A stretch of DNA of 51,219 nt from positions 1 to 51,219 of the forward strand of contig CANQSS010000011.1 of NCBI GenBank assembly GCA_947626545.1, written 5' to 3'. The stretch comes from an uncultured Akkermansia sp. (lineage in GTDB: Bacteria; Verrucomicrobiota; Verrucomicrobiia; Verrucomicrobiales; Akkermansiaceae). Shown here piece after piece: positions 42,160 to 50,737 of this stretch (position 1 is the first letter of the stretch; each line of letters begins with the position of its first letter). Under the pieces are notes generated by a model. The model was not told where the DNA came from. It saw nothing but the letters and a program-made list of their open reading frames with translations, and did not search any database. The translations under genes and the position numbers were made by a program.

Positions 42160-43755
42160 TTACTTTTTGGCATCCTTGCCGAGCAAGATGTGGGCCGTAA
42201 GCATCTTTGCGAGTGTGCCGCCGTCAATTGTTTGGGCAACACTGTAGTCGTTGCCGCCGCATTGGTCCAAAGCATTCCACAACATGGTTCGCAGCGCCAG
42301 ACGGGCCTTTTTAACGTTCTTCTTCGTCCCTATGCCAAAGAGATACGAGTGCACCACCGCGTACGAGGCTCTCATTCCGGCATGATCCCGACCGATGCAA
42401 TAGTATTCGAACGCTTTCGCGGGATCTTGCGCTCCACCCGCACCGGATGCATACAAACGCCCCAAATAGTATGCGGCATTCCACGCCTTATGCTCGAGCG
42501 CTTTTTCCATCGTCTCCTTGTACTCGGATGCCTTTTCAGGATCTTCGAGCATCTGTTTTCCCAGCATCTTTACAGCCGCCGGTGAACCATTTTCTGCCTC
42601 CTTGCGCAACCACGCATCGTCATTCATCTCCGGGCGATTCTCGTCCATCCTCATGTATATTCGATCGGTTGTTCTATCGAGAACCTTCCTATGCTCGTCG
42701 GCAGCTTTGCGTGCGGCACTGTCCTGGCAATATTCCTTGATCAATGCGAGGGAACCCTTCATTCTCTCCGCATATTGTCCTCCATAGTAACCTTCATCCC
42801 AAGCATCGAGATCCGGAGGATCAAAATTGTCAACCATGCTTGCATACTTCATGTATTGGATAACTTCCTTGAGGCGGTTGGGATATTCCGCAAGAGATTC
42901 CGCTATGGACAAAAAAGTCTGTATGGCCCTAAACGAACCCTGCCGAGCCGCAGAATCCAAGTACTTAATTCCTTCCTTTTCGCAGCCCCATAATCCAGAA
43001 TCCCCATCGGAAGGGGCGCGTGACAGCAATACGCCCACCATCGTCAACATAGGCCTGCAACCCTGTTTGAGTGATGCCCATGCCCAATCCGGGTATTGAC
43101 TCCTGACTCTCTTTTTTACCTCCTTGCCTACATGTTTCTTACCTATCCACTCATCCGTCTCAACAAAGCTATAAATGCTGTCCCCAAATAAAAGAAAACC
43201 CCTCTCCCATGCATCCGGTGACGGAAGACGCTGAACGATGGATCCAATAACGCTCTTATATTTAACAGCTTTGTCCGCAAACTGCTTCATTTCGTCTTCG
43301 TTTCCCGGCATACCGAAATTGCACACGATATAAGCCTCTAGGGCCTCCAACATGCCCGCGTTTGCTGCATCGTTCAGTTGTTCCAGATCTTGGCTCTCTC
43401 TCTGTTCTCTGTCCTTGGCGAGATATGTTTGGAGGCTTACCGCCGCTCGTGCGCGCGCATCCCCAGATTCGGCCTTCTTCTGCAACAGCTCCATAGCTGC
43501 CTTGGCTCCATCCTCCGTGTCCTCCCCCATAAGACGGAGTACTTGCATCTGCCAAGTTTCCTGCTCTGGCGCCTGAAGAGCTTCCCCAGACGCTTCTTGC
43601 GTCGGCGCCTTACCCTTCGCTTCCGTCGCCCCTGCGAGTATCAGAATACCCGCCAGGGTTAGTGTTACAAAACGTTTACAATGAGCAAATAACAGAAAAC
43701 GGGGGGGGTAACGGAGATGTTTGACATAGATGTATGGAATGTTAACAGAGTGCAT
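42160..43755 (-). CDS. exported Sel1-repeat protein (paralogue 2)
   Basis: 531 residues from the ATG at 43755 (MHSVNIPYIYVKHLRYPPRF); very similar to paralogue 1 from the signal region to the end, both ending HILLGKDAKK. It differs mainly in the middle (about 200-270) by small insertions such as SIYSFVETDEWIGKKHVG and SRAPSDGDSGLWG. Sel1-type helices and the AWNAAYYLGRLYASGAGGAQDP block are kept. The 5' eight-C tract (43701-43708 as G8) is also kept. Probably arose by tandem duplication with its upstream region, followed by divergence and local gene conversion. Confidence 0.78.
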   Translation of the reverse strand: MHSVNIPYIYVKHLRYPPRFLLFAHCKRFVTLTLAGILILAGATEAKGKAPTQEASGEALQAPEQETWQMQVLRLMGEDTEDGAKAAMELLQKKAESGDARARAAVSLQTYLAKDREQRESQDLEQLNDAANAGMLEALEAYIVCNFGMPGNEDEMKQFADKAVKYKSVIGSIVQRLPSPDAWERGFLLFGDSIYSFVETDEWIGKKHVGKEVKKRVRSQYPDWAWASLKQGCRPMLTMVGVLLSRAPSDGDSGLWGCEKEGIKYLDSAARQGSFRAIQTFLSIAESLAEYPNRLKEVIQYMKYASMVDNFDPPDLDAWDEGYYGGQYAERMKGSLALIKEYCQDSAARKAADEHRKVLDRTTDRIYMRMDENRPEMNDDAWLRKEAENGSPAAVKMLGKQMLEDPEKASEYKETMEKALEHKAWNAAYYLGRLYASGAGGAQDPAKAFEYYCIGRDHAGMRASYAVVHSYLFGIGTKKNVKKARLALRTMLWNALDQCGGNDYSVAQTIDGGTLAKMLTAHILLGKDAKK

Positions 43756-43810
43756 TCTATCAAAGATAACGATTATGAGCAAGCAAAAATAAACAGATTT
43801 GAATAGAAAT

Positions 43811-44157
43811 CACACGTGTCCCAAGTAAAAAGCAATCCCAACACACAATCATCGGCGCGTGATATAGCATAACATGTTCATAATTTATGATTTGAAATTT
43901 AGCACGCCTGCAGCGCGGGAATTTTGCGAAACCGGATTGAGGGTTGAATCATGAAGTTGTGATCGGAGGTGACTACAAAGGGGCGGAGATTCGGAACGGG
44001 TGCGCAGAGAAGCTTTCAAAACATTGCTTTTTGTCGCCAGAATGATTTGTGGATGCGCGATGCCGGCTTGCAGATTTCTCTCCCATTGACTTTCTTCCAT
44101 GAGGCGCATGGCAAATGGGTTGAATGCGCCCAGAGAAATTTTATTGGGACAAATGTG
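43811..44157. repeat. mosaic intergenic repeat with both CACAT ends
   Basis: CACACGTGTCCC (43811-43822) and GGGACAAATGTG (44146-44157) bound 347 bp. Contains GCGCGTGATATAGCATAACA (as near 31155), a GC-rich GCACGCCTGCAGCGCGGG, and the inverted copy of the GTATCCACAAACCA/AAAGTTTC module (43995-44075). Between paralogue 2 and tRNA-Met. Confidence 0.8.
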
Positions 44158-44234
44158 GAAAGGGGCGGCTCGGTCAGATTTTTTATGTGCCCCTAAACGT
44201 GCCCCCGCTATATAGCACCCTCTGCACCCCTGCC

Positions 44235-44262
44235 AAAATAAAAAGTGCCCTGCCAGGCACTT
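44235..44262 (-). terminator. terminator of tRNA-Met
   Basis: Stem AAGTGCC / GGCACTT with a 6-nt loop, followed on the minus strand by TTTTATTTT (44235-44243 region). Confidence 0.75.
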
Positions 44263-44299
44263 GTGAACGTTACAAAACTCTAAAAACCCCAAAATGTAG

Positions 44300-44371
<72 letters not shown>

Positions 44372-44383
44372 GTGTGTGGGCGG

Positions 44384-44412
44384 AGTATAGACGGAGATTG
44401 ATAATTTGTCCA
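44384..44412 (-). promoter_or_regulatory. promoter of tRNA-Met
   Basis: TGGACA-N17-TATACT on the minus strand, about 12 bp before the mature 5' end. Confidence 0.7.
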
Positions 44413-44433
44413 GCAAAATTTATTGCATAATGA

Positions 44434-44480
44434 GAAAAAAATAGAGAAACCCGGCGCAGCAGGTGAACCACTGCGCCGGG
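44434..44480 (-). terminator. terminator of the porin gene
   Basis: Ten-pair stem CCCGGCGCAG / CTGCGCCGGG with an 11-nt loop, then TTTCTCTATTTTTTT on the minus strand. Confidence 0.85.
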
Positions 44481-44509
44481 TGCATACACATTACAGCACT
44501 GACAAAAAA

Positions 44510-45727
44510 TCAGAAGGAGAAGACGCCTTGCACACCGAACACGCAGGCATCGGAGTTAGCAGAGTATGCGGGGTCGTGGATGTACTGGAAATGAGGCACG
44601 ACCTTGAACCAATCCGAGAGCTGCAGACTGTACATGAGTTCCAGGACAGACTCGCGGGCGTGTTCCGTGGGGGCATCCACAGGGTTTGCGCCTTTAAAAA
44701 TTCCGTAGGAAAGACCGATAAAGTCATCGGCACGGCGCGAGAAGGGATGAAGGTGTGCACCTAGGGAGAGTTCGGCCGAGTTGTCGAGAGACTGCTTAGC
44801 GCCGAATCCCGCGCGGGCATAGACGGTGATGCGATCGGAGGGGGAGAACTCTACACTGCCAACGAGACCGGCGTTGCGGCGGTGGTGGGTGCCGTCCTCG
44901 CGACCTTCCTCGATCATTTGGAAGAAAGGATTGAGCCGGATGGTACCCTTTCCCTCATGGAAAATGTGCCCATATTCACCGACCACACAGTATCCATCAC
45001 TCTGCCCGTTGAAAGGGTCATAGCCCATTTCCACACCGGTGCGGCTCACGGCAGCCATCACGTAGTTTTCCTTTCCCAGCTCCACCTGCAACACCGCGCC
45101 GACATTGCTGTCCACCAACGGCAGAATAGTGGAGTTCACGAAGCCGGAGTTGACGAATGAGGAGAAAGAATCGTTGGCGATGCTCACAGCGTCAAAGTAG
45201 TTGGTGAGATTCACAACACCTGCGATGATGCAGGCTCGTTTACCGGCGAAGTACTGCATGAGGGCAACTTCCGGAAAGAAAAGATCATGAGACCCCATGA
45301 TGTCCGGATGCACGGATGTTGAGGTGCCAAAACCCTCCACATACGTTGCCGAGTCGTTGGCGCGCTCCGAGGAGGGATCCAGAGCCCATGACCCGGAGAG
45401 CTCCACACGCAGCCAGGTGCCGCCGTTAAGGTCGTCTTGAACGAGCCGCTGGTTAAGCTGCCCATGAATGAGCGTGAGGTTGTTGTTGCACGGTGTATCC
45501 ATGGAAGCCCTGTGGGTACTCCAGTAACCGTACGCGAGGTCAAGACCCCATTGCGTCCCAAATTTTTCATGGGCTTTCACCTTGTAGGCGGCATCTCCTT
45601 CTTCAGGGGTGAACATATTGATGCCTTCCAGTATATCGCCGGGCTGTGGAGTTTCATCAGCCAGGGAGAGCGACGGCATAGCTGCGAGGCCAGCCAGGAT
45701 GCTTCGAATGATTGTTTTTGTTTTCAT
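44510..45727 (-). CDS. carbohydrate-selective porin, OprB family
   Basis: 405 residues. Signal peptide MKTKTIIRSILAGLAAMPSLSLA|DE. The mature part is a beta-barrel pattern: alternating aromatic strands, GTQWGLDLAYGYWSTHR, QYFAGKRACIIAGVVNLTNYFDAVSIANDSFSSFVNSGFVN and SDRITVYARAGFG; it ends in GVQGVFSF with a terminal Phe. The layout fits OprB-type sugar porins. Outer membrane; substrate unknown. It lies downstream of the feoAB-Cys-rich genes; a decayed tandem copy of its 5' part lies between. Its terminator is at 44434-44480. Confidence 0.85.
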   Translation of the reverse strand: MKTKTIIRSILAGLAAMPSLSLADETPQPGDILEGINMFTPEEGDAAYKVKAHEKFGTQWGLDLAYGYWSTHRASMDTPCNNNLTLIHGQLNQRLVQDDLNGGTWLRVELSGSWALDPSSERANDSATYVEGFGTSTSVHPDIMGSHDLFFPEVALMQYFAGKRACIIAGVVNLTNYFDAVSIANDSFSSFVNSGFVNSTILPLVDSNVGAVLQVELGKENYVMAAVSRTGVEMGYDPFNGQSDGYCVVGEYGHIFHEGKGTIRLNPFFQMIEEGREDGTHHRRNAGLVGSVEFSPSDRITVYARAGFGAKQSLDNSAELSLGAHLHPFSRRADDFIGLSYGIFKGANPVDAPTEHARESVLELMYSLQLSDWFKVVPHFQYIHDPAYSANSDACVFGVQGVFSF

Positions 45728-46320
45728 GGTTTATTTTGTTGTTTTATGGGAGAATGATGACACAGCAGGTGCTAAACTCAGTCTGTTTCAACGAGTCGAA
45801 AAAGCCGCTGCCGAACGGCAAAATTTGAATGTTCGGAGGCTTAGAATCAGTGAGCTCCCCGGGCTGTGAGAAGCCGCGTCAATGTACGACGTTGCGTCTG
45901 CTGCATGCGCCGAAGCAGTTTTTCGGGGGAGAAGAGATTACGAGGATGCATGATTTGCGGATGCGCGGATGGAGAGGAGCTAAAATCCTTCACGTACGTC
46001 GCTGAGAAGTTGAAACGTGCGGAATCAAGATGGTAAAGGCGTTCATGGACAAGAGCCTGGTCATCGTTGCACGGTGTGCCCGAGGAGACGTCTTCCGGCA
46101 TGTTGCCAGGCCGTGGCGTTTCATCAGTCAGGGAGAGCGGCGGCATAGCTGCAAGGCCAGCCGGGATGCTTCGATTGATTGTTTTTGTTTTCATGGTTTA
46201 TTTTATTGATTTATAGGAAAATGATCACACAGCAGGTGCTAGACTCAGTCTGTTTCAGAGAGTCAAAAAGCAGCTGCCGAACAGCAAGATTTAAACGTTC
46301 GGAGGCTTAGAGTCAGTGCC
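45728..46320. repeat. tandem duplication of the porin 5' region
   Basis: About 125 bp upstream of the porin start (45728-45855) closely match 46195-46320: both contain CACACAGCAGGTGCTA or a one-base variant and AACTCAGTCTGTTTCA-type text, and end with GTTCGGAGGCTTAGA. The second copy includes the 3' end of the Cys-rich gene, so the duplicated unit ran from that gene into the porin. Confidence 0.75.
45847..46194 (-). pseudogene. decayed copy of the OprB-type porin gene
   Basis: A 115-codon frame begins with the same signal peptide (MKTKTINRSIPAGLAAMPPL) as the intact porin downstream. It keeps fragments of it (TPCNDDQALVHERL versus TPCNNNLTLIHGQL; FSATYVKDFSSSPSAHPQIM versus DSATYVEGFGTSTSVHPDIM), with the material between deleted. 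It stops after RNLFSPEKLL. The signal cleavage region is altered (TDETP) and no barrel remains, so it is a relic. Confidence 0.75.
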
Positions 46321-46512
46321 TTCCTCAGACTGTGAGGAATTGTGGCAACGCGCAGCGCTACGTTTGCAGCACGCGCCGGAACAGTTGCTGCATGAGCCGC
46401 TACCAGGGCATGCTGAGCAGCCACGTTTGCGCAAACAGGAGAAGAGAGCCCATGCGCCGGCAATGACCAGAAGTCCTATGATGATGATATCACCCATGGT
46501 GTGGTAGAGCAT
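46291..46512 (-). CDS. FeoB-associated Cys-rich membrane protein
   Basis: 73 residues (or 68 from a second ATG, MGDIIIIGLLVIAGAWALF, at 46497). One transmembrane helix is followed by a Cys-rich tail with about nine Cys (CSACPGSGSCSNCSGACC). Small proteins of this build are repeatedly encoded next to FeoB in other bacteria. The start codon directly follows the feoB stop codon, so it is translated with it. A role as a FeoC-like or metal-handling partner of FeoB is inferred from position only. Confidence 0.72.
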   Translation of the reverse strand: MLYHTMGDIIIIGLLVIAGAWALFSCLRKRGCSACPGSGSCSNCSGACCKRSAARCHNSSQSEEGTDSKPPNV

Positions 46513-49296
46513 TTATAGTTTTTGAAGAGGTTGAGGTTTGCGGCGGAGCAGCATGTAGAGGATGCCCAGACCGACCGCACAGGCTACCAATTGCCCGGTG
46601 GCAAAGACGCCGGTGCTCACCCAGGTGCCGATCTGATACACGAGCAGAGCCATAAAATAGGCCCATACGCACATGTAGCCAATGGCAAACCAGGTCCATA
46701 GTCCGCTGTTCATCTCGCGTCGGATGGCTCCGCAGGCGGCGAAGCACGGGGCGCAGAGCAAGTTGAAGAGCATGAACGAGAGCGCGCTGAGGGCAGTGAA
46801 AGCCCCGGACGCCTGGATTTCTGCCGCCACGCCGCTGGTTTCTTCATCTTCTTCTACGCCGAAGAAAAATTGTGTGAGGAAGGTCAACCAGCCTTGCTCG
46901 ACATCCACATTTTCAGGCGTGCTCTCTGTCTGCACAACGGGTTCATCAGGAGCAGGGGAGGCAGAGCGCACATCGGCATCCACCTGCCACAGGAGCATGG
47001 TAAGAGCTGTGAGCATATTGCTCTTGGGGAAGATGGAGGAGTTGGGCAGGGGATCATCAGTCTCCTCTGCCGGAGCTTGAGCAGTGTCGAGAATCGTCTG
47101 TGATGCACCGTCAGGATCATCTTTCTTGTCCGCACTGCCGGCGTAGAGAACGCCGAAGGTACCCACTACATTTTCTTTGGCCACTAGTCCGGTGACCGTG
47201 GCCACGGCCGGGCGCCAGTCTCCCCAACCGAGCGGCGCAAAGATGGGGGCAAATTGGTGTCCCACATCGGCGAGCATGCTCTGTTCGATGGCAGCTTCGT
47301 TTTCCGAGGTGTTCAGAAACTGCATGGTCCAGGTGTAATTGCTGGTGAACCAGATGATGGCGGAGGCGAGGAAGATAATGGTGCCGGCCTTGTGAACAAA
47401 GGCCTTGCAGCGTTCCATGGCACGCAGGTTAATGTTGGTGCCGCGCGGGATATGGTAGGGCGGCAATTCCATGACAAAAGGAGTGTAACCGCCGGCAAAC
47501 ATGTGGGTCTTGCGCAGCATGAGTCCGCCGAGGATGACGGAGGCGATACCGGCAAAGTAAGCAATGGTAGCGATCGTGGGACTTTGCCCGACCACGGCGC
47601 CGATGAGCGCGATGATAGGAAGCTTGGCACCGCAAGGGACAAAGGTGGTGAGCATGATTGTCATGCGGCGATCTTTTTCATTCTCAATCGTGCGCGTGGC
47701 CATGACCCCCGGTACGCCGCAGCCCATGGAAACGAGCAGTGGAATGAAGGATTTCCCGGACAGCCCGATGGTGCGGAAGATGCGGTCCATCATGAAGGCC
47801 ACGCGCGCCATGTACCCGCAATCTTCCAGCAGGGAGAGTAGGAGAAAGAGCACGGCCATTTGCGGAAGGAAACCCAGCACGGCACCCACGCCCGCCACGA
47901 TGCCATCCGTGAGCAGAGAACTGAGCTGCGTGCTGCAATCTAACCCGACACGTCCGAGTAGAGAGATACCGATGCTCACCCCGCTGAGTACGGTCAGCCA
48001 CAGGATATATTCTGCTCGGGAGGCGCGTCCCTCCAGTCGGAACGGATGCAACCCCATGCCAGCGGGAACGCTGCCGTACTGATTCGCGTGTTTGGTACCA
48101 CGAAAGCTTATGCAGGCGAGTAGCAGGAAGGCGTTGGCGATATAGAGCAGGTACATGACACCTACGTGCAGCCAGCCCGGCATATGCGGGCACATGTACT
48201 CCAAGAGGAAGGGTGCGATGGCCAGGTAAAGCCACGAGCCATTCAGCCCAATATCGTGCAGCCGACGCAGTGTTGCGGGGAAAATGAGGCACATGGCCAG
48301 CACCGCACTGAACATGGTGAGGCACTCTGCGGACGCGGGACTGGAGCCGATGAATCCTGCAAGCCAGCCGCCTACCACCGGACCGAAAAGTACATCATTT
48401 GCCCAATCGGTGCCCCAACCACCTACCGTCCCAATGGAAATGTAGTAAATGGCCCACATGATCAGCACAAAAATGACCAGTCCCCACACACGGTGCGTCA
48501 ACAGGCGATCCACGCGAGCTGAGAAGCTCTCAACCCGTTTCTCCCCGTTCAGGACTTCCTTCATGAAAGAGCAAATGGCATCGTAACGCCCGCCTGCGAT
48601 AATGGAAGCAATATCATCATCCGCCTCTTTTTCCAACGCCAGCCTCTTCTCCTCGATTTCGTGACGATCAGAGATGCTGTAGCCCTCCAGTGCGCGTGGG
48701 TCATCCTCCAGCATCTTCACTGCCTGCAGCCGACTGCACGAAAAACGGGTGCGCAGGTCTGCAATAACCGCCTCTACCGGAGCCCGAAATTTCAGGGGGG
48801 TGGGAACAGCGGGCAGGGCACCGAGCAAGAGATCTGTCAGTTCACGGATGCCGGTGTGGTGCAGTGCACTCACCTTCACTACCGGGCAACCAAGCTGTCG
48901 GCTCAGCGCTTCGGCATTAATGCGGCGTCCCTGTTGCTCTGCAAGGTCAATCATATTCAGCACAACAATCATCGGTACGCCCGCTTCCATAAGCTGCGAG
49001 GTGAGGTAGAGATTACGCTCCATATTCGTGGCATCCACCACATCTACCACCAAATCGGGCTTCTCATCCAGCAAGTAGCGCCGTGTGATCACTTCCTCCG
49101 GCGAATACGGTGAGAGTGAGTAAATGCCCGGCAAATCCAGCAGTTCCACCCCCTTGTGCTCCTTCAGTTCGCCCGTCTTGCGCTCTACTGTCACCCCGGG
49201 CCAATTCCCTACATATTGATTTGCTCCTGTCAGCTCATTGAAGAGGGAAGTTTTCCCGCTGTTCGGATTCCCTGCAAGTGCTATTTTCTTTTTCAT
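46513..49296 (-). CDS. feoB: ferrous iron transporter FeoB with inserted DUF805-like segment
   Basis: GTP-driven Fe2+ uptake protein of the inner membrane. 927 residues against about 700-770 usually. G domain: GNPNSGKTSLFNELTG (9-24), DLPGIYSLSPYSPEE, VLNMIDLA. Gate regions GCGVPGVMATRTIE (526-539) and the CGAKLPIIALI segment carry the conserved Cys. Extra residues 310-455 insert between the first helix block and LLTDGIVAGVGAVLGFLPQ. They contain RRLHDIG (344-350), GTKHANQYG (400-408) and GRASRAEY (423-430), which match DUF805, but with its C-terminal half first. A second, acidic insert (720-830) precedes the last helices. Second gene of feoA-feoB-Cys-rich. Confidence 0.93.
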   Translation of the reverse strand: MKKKIALAGNPNSGKTSLFNELTGANQYVGNWPGVTVERKTGELKEHKGVELLDLPGIYSLSPYSPEEVITRRYLLDEKPDLVVDVVDATNMERNLYLTSQLMEAGVPMIVVLNMIDLAEQQGRRINAEALSRQLGCPVVKVSALHHTGIRELTDLLLGALPAVPTPLKFRAPVEAVIADLRTRFSCSRLQAVKMLEDDPRALEGYSISDRHEIEEKRLALEKEADDDIASIIAGGRYDAICSFMKEVLNGEKRVESFSARVDRLLTHRVWGLVIFVLIMWAIYYISIGTVGGWGTDWANDVLFGPVVGGWLAGFIGSSPASAECLTMFSAVLAMCLIFPATLRRLHDIGLNGSWLYLAIAPFLLEYMCPHMPGWLHVGVMYLLYIANAFLLLACISFRGTKHANQYGSVPAGMGLHPFRLEGRASRAEYILWLTVLSGVSIGISLLGRVGLDCSTQLSSLLTDGIVAGVGAVLGFLPQMAVLFLLLSLLEDCGYMARVAFMMDRIFRTIGLSGKSFIPLLVSMGCGVPGVMATRTIENEKDRRMTIMLTTFVPCGAKLPIIALIGAVVGQSPTIATIAYFAGIASVILGGLMLRKTHMFAGGYTPFVMELPPYHIPRGTNINLRAMERCKAFVHKAGTIIFLASAIIWFTSNYTWTMQFLNTSENEAAIEQSMLADVGHQFAPIFAPLGWGDWRPAVATVTGLVAKENVVGTFGVLYAGSADKKDDPDGASQTILDTAQAPAEETDDPLPNSSIFPKSNMLTALTMLLWQVDADVRSASPAPDEPVVQTESTPENVDVEQGWLTFLTQFFFGVEEDEETSGVAAEIQASGAFTALSALSFMLFNLLCAPCFAACGAIRREMNSGLWTWFAIGYMCVWAYFMALLVYQIGTWVSTGVFATGQLVACAVGLGILYMLLRRKPQPLQKL

Positions 49297-49338
49297 GTTA
49301 AATGAGACTAACTATATGATTAAAAAATTACCCGCGTC

Positions 49339-49575
49339 TTACTTCATGTAAATACAAGCGGCTTCAGCTTTACGCAGCGAGAGTTCATACCCGCGGACTG
49401 TCACCTCAATAGGATCTCCCAACGGCGCCACTTTCCGCACTGTCACTTCGGCGCCTTTTGTCAGTCCCATATCGAGGATTCTCTGCCGCAGCGCTCCTTC
49501 TCCCCCCACTTTAAGTACGCTCCGGCTCTCTCCGGTGCCGACTTCCCGCAATGTCATACCCTTTGATGTTTTCAT
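49339..49575 (-). CDS. feoA: FeoA-family SH3-like protein
   Basis: 78 residues. The small SH3-like fold pattern MTLREVGTGESRSVLKVGGEGALRQRILDMGLTKGAEVTVRKVAPLGDPIEVTVRGYELSLRKAEAACIYM is typical of FeoA, a cytosolic partner needed for FeoB-dependent Fe2+ uptake. First gene of the feo operon, 42 bp before feoB. Promoter and palindromic operators lie directly upstream, so iron- or metal-dependent control is likely. Confidence 0.92.
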   Translation of the reverse strand: MKTSKGMTLREVGTGESRSVLKVGGEGALRQRILDMGLTKGAEVTVRKVAPLGDPIEVTVRGYELSLRKAEAACIYMK

Positions 49576-49578
49576 GTG

Positions 49579-49621
49579 TTAGAATAATCTAATTTATCGA
49601 GGGGATATTAGACCCGTCTAA
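49579..49621 (-). promoter_or_regulatory. two palindromic operators before feoA
   Basis: TTAGAATAATCTAA (49579-49592) and TTAGACCCGTCTAA (49608-49621) are perfect inverted repeats with TTAGA/TCTAA arms, centred 29 bp apart. The second overlaps the -10. The arms resemble DtxR/MntR-type metal-repressor half-sites (TTAG...CTAA); the identity of the regulator is inferred. Confidence 0.65.
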
Positions 49622-49633
49622 CTGTCCTGTCAA
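49605..49633 (-). promoter_or_regulatory. promoter of the feo operon
   Basis: Perfect TTGACA, 17-bp spacer, TAATAT on the minus strand. Confidence 0.85.
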
Positions 49634-49658
49634 GCCTTTTTTGAAAAAAGTGGAAAAA

Positions 49659-50684
49659 TTAAATGAAGGTGCGAATGACGGCTTTATCGCGGAGGCGCTC
49701 AATCCACTCGAGGTAGCGTTTTTCACTTTGTTTACGGCGCACGGCATCATCAACGGCATCCTTCACCTGGGAGAGAGGTGGAGCCGGGGCCAGGCGTTTG
49801 CCCCGCACACGCACGATCGTAAAACCGGCGGGGTCGAGAAGGGGTCCGGCGAGTTCACCAACAGGCAGACTGAAGACGATATTGGCGAACTCAACAGCGA
49901 GATCAGCGCGGGCAATGGGAGGCCAGGAGCCGCCGTCTTGGGCGTGCATATCGGCGGAGTAGGTTCGCGCCGCTTCCTCGAACTTCATCTCGCCAGATTT
50001 GATCTTACGACAGATTTCCTGGGCGAGCGTAAGCTGCTGCTCCGGGGTGCTATCCTGTGTGGAACCAACAGCCGGGATAAAGATTTTATCGTAGGTAATG
50101 GTGTCTTTCGTGATGTCGCGATAATCAGATTTGGTGGCATTGTACTCCGCGCGTATCTCGTCGGGCGTGGGAGGGATGCCACGGTCGTAGCGCGAGCTGC
50201 GCATGGCCGCAACAGCAGTTTCCTTACGCAGGGATTCGCGGAAATCATTCAGGGACATTCCGCTTTGACGCAGGGTCTGCAACAATAAGTCGCGCTTTCC
50301 GTTGAATTGGTAGAGAATGCGGCGGTTAAGCTCCTCATCGACTACAGTCTCCGGTATCATTGCGCCCCGCGTTTCAAATTCGCTAAGTACCAGTTCGCGG
50401 TCAATGAGTTCTTTCAGCACTGCTCCCTTGGCTTTCACAAGCTCTGCAACAAAGCGCGGTCCGCGATCCGGGTAAAGCATGAGCAACTCCCTCAGGTACG
50501 GATCCAGCCGTGCGCGTACTTCCGCTGAGGTGACGGGACGTCCATTCACTGTGGCCGCGATTCGGTTTACAATGCGTTTGCCGGACGGTGCAGCTTGGTG
50601 TCCTCGCTGGGCACAATGAGCCGTATCTGCACCGCCAAGAATTGCCAGGATCGCGATTATGGATATGCCTGCAAGCAACTTCAT
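49659..50684 (-). CDS. SurA/PpiC-type periplasmic peptidyl-prolyl isomerase
   Basis: 341 residues. Signal peptide MKLLAGISIIAILAILGGADTAHCA. A SurA-like N-terminal chaperone part (about 38-185) contains IAATVNGRPVTSAEVRARLDPYL and the KGAVLKELIDRELVLSEFE helix. A parvulin-type domain (about 205-300) has EEAARTYSADMHAQDGGSWPPI and FSLPVGELAGPLLDPAGFTIVRV. Probably helps fold outer-membrane proteins such as the autotransporter and porin encoded here. The ATG at 50684 is preferred to the GTG nine bases upstream. Confidence 0.85.
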   Translation of the reverse strand: MKLLAGISIIAILAILGGADTAHCAQRGHQAAPSGKRIVNRIAATVNGRPVTSAEVRARLDPYLRELLMLYPDRGPRFVAELVKAKGAVLKELIDRELVLSEFETRGAMIPETVVDEELNRRILYQFNGKRDLLLQTLRQSGMSLNDFRESLRKETAVAAMRSSRYDRGIPPTPDEIRAEYNATKSDYRDITKDTITYDKIFIPAVGSTQDSTPEQQLTLAQEICRKIKSGEMKFEEAARTYSADMHAQDGGSWPPIARADLAVEFANIVFSLPVGELAGPLLDPAGFTIVRVRGKRLAPAPPLSQVKDAVDDAVRRKQSEKRYLEWIERLRDKAVIRTFI

Positions 50685-50709
50685 ACTTGTCACATTCTAC
50701 TGAAATCTG

Positions 50710-50737
50710 GTTCTATGGCAATCTTCTTCTTTGTCAA
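50710..50737 (-). promoter_or_regulatory. promoter of the isomerase gene
   Basis: TTGACA-N16-TAGAAC on the minus strand, about 25 bp before the ATG at 50684. Confidence 0.55.
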
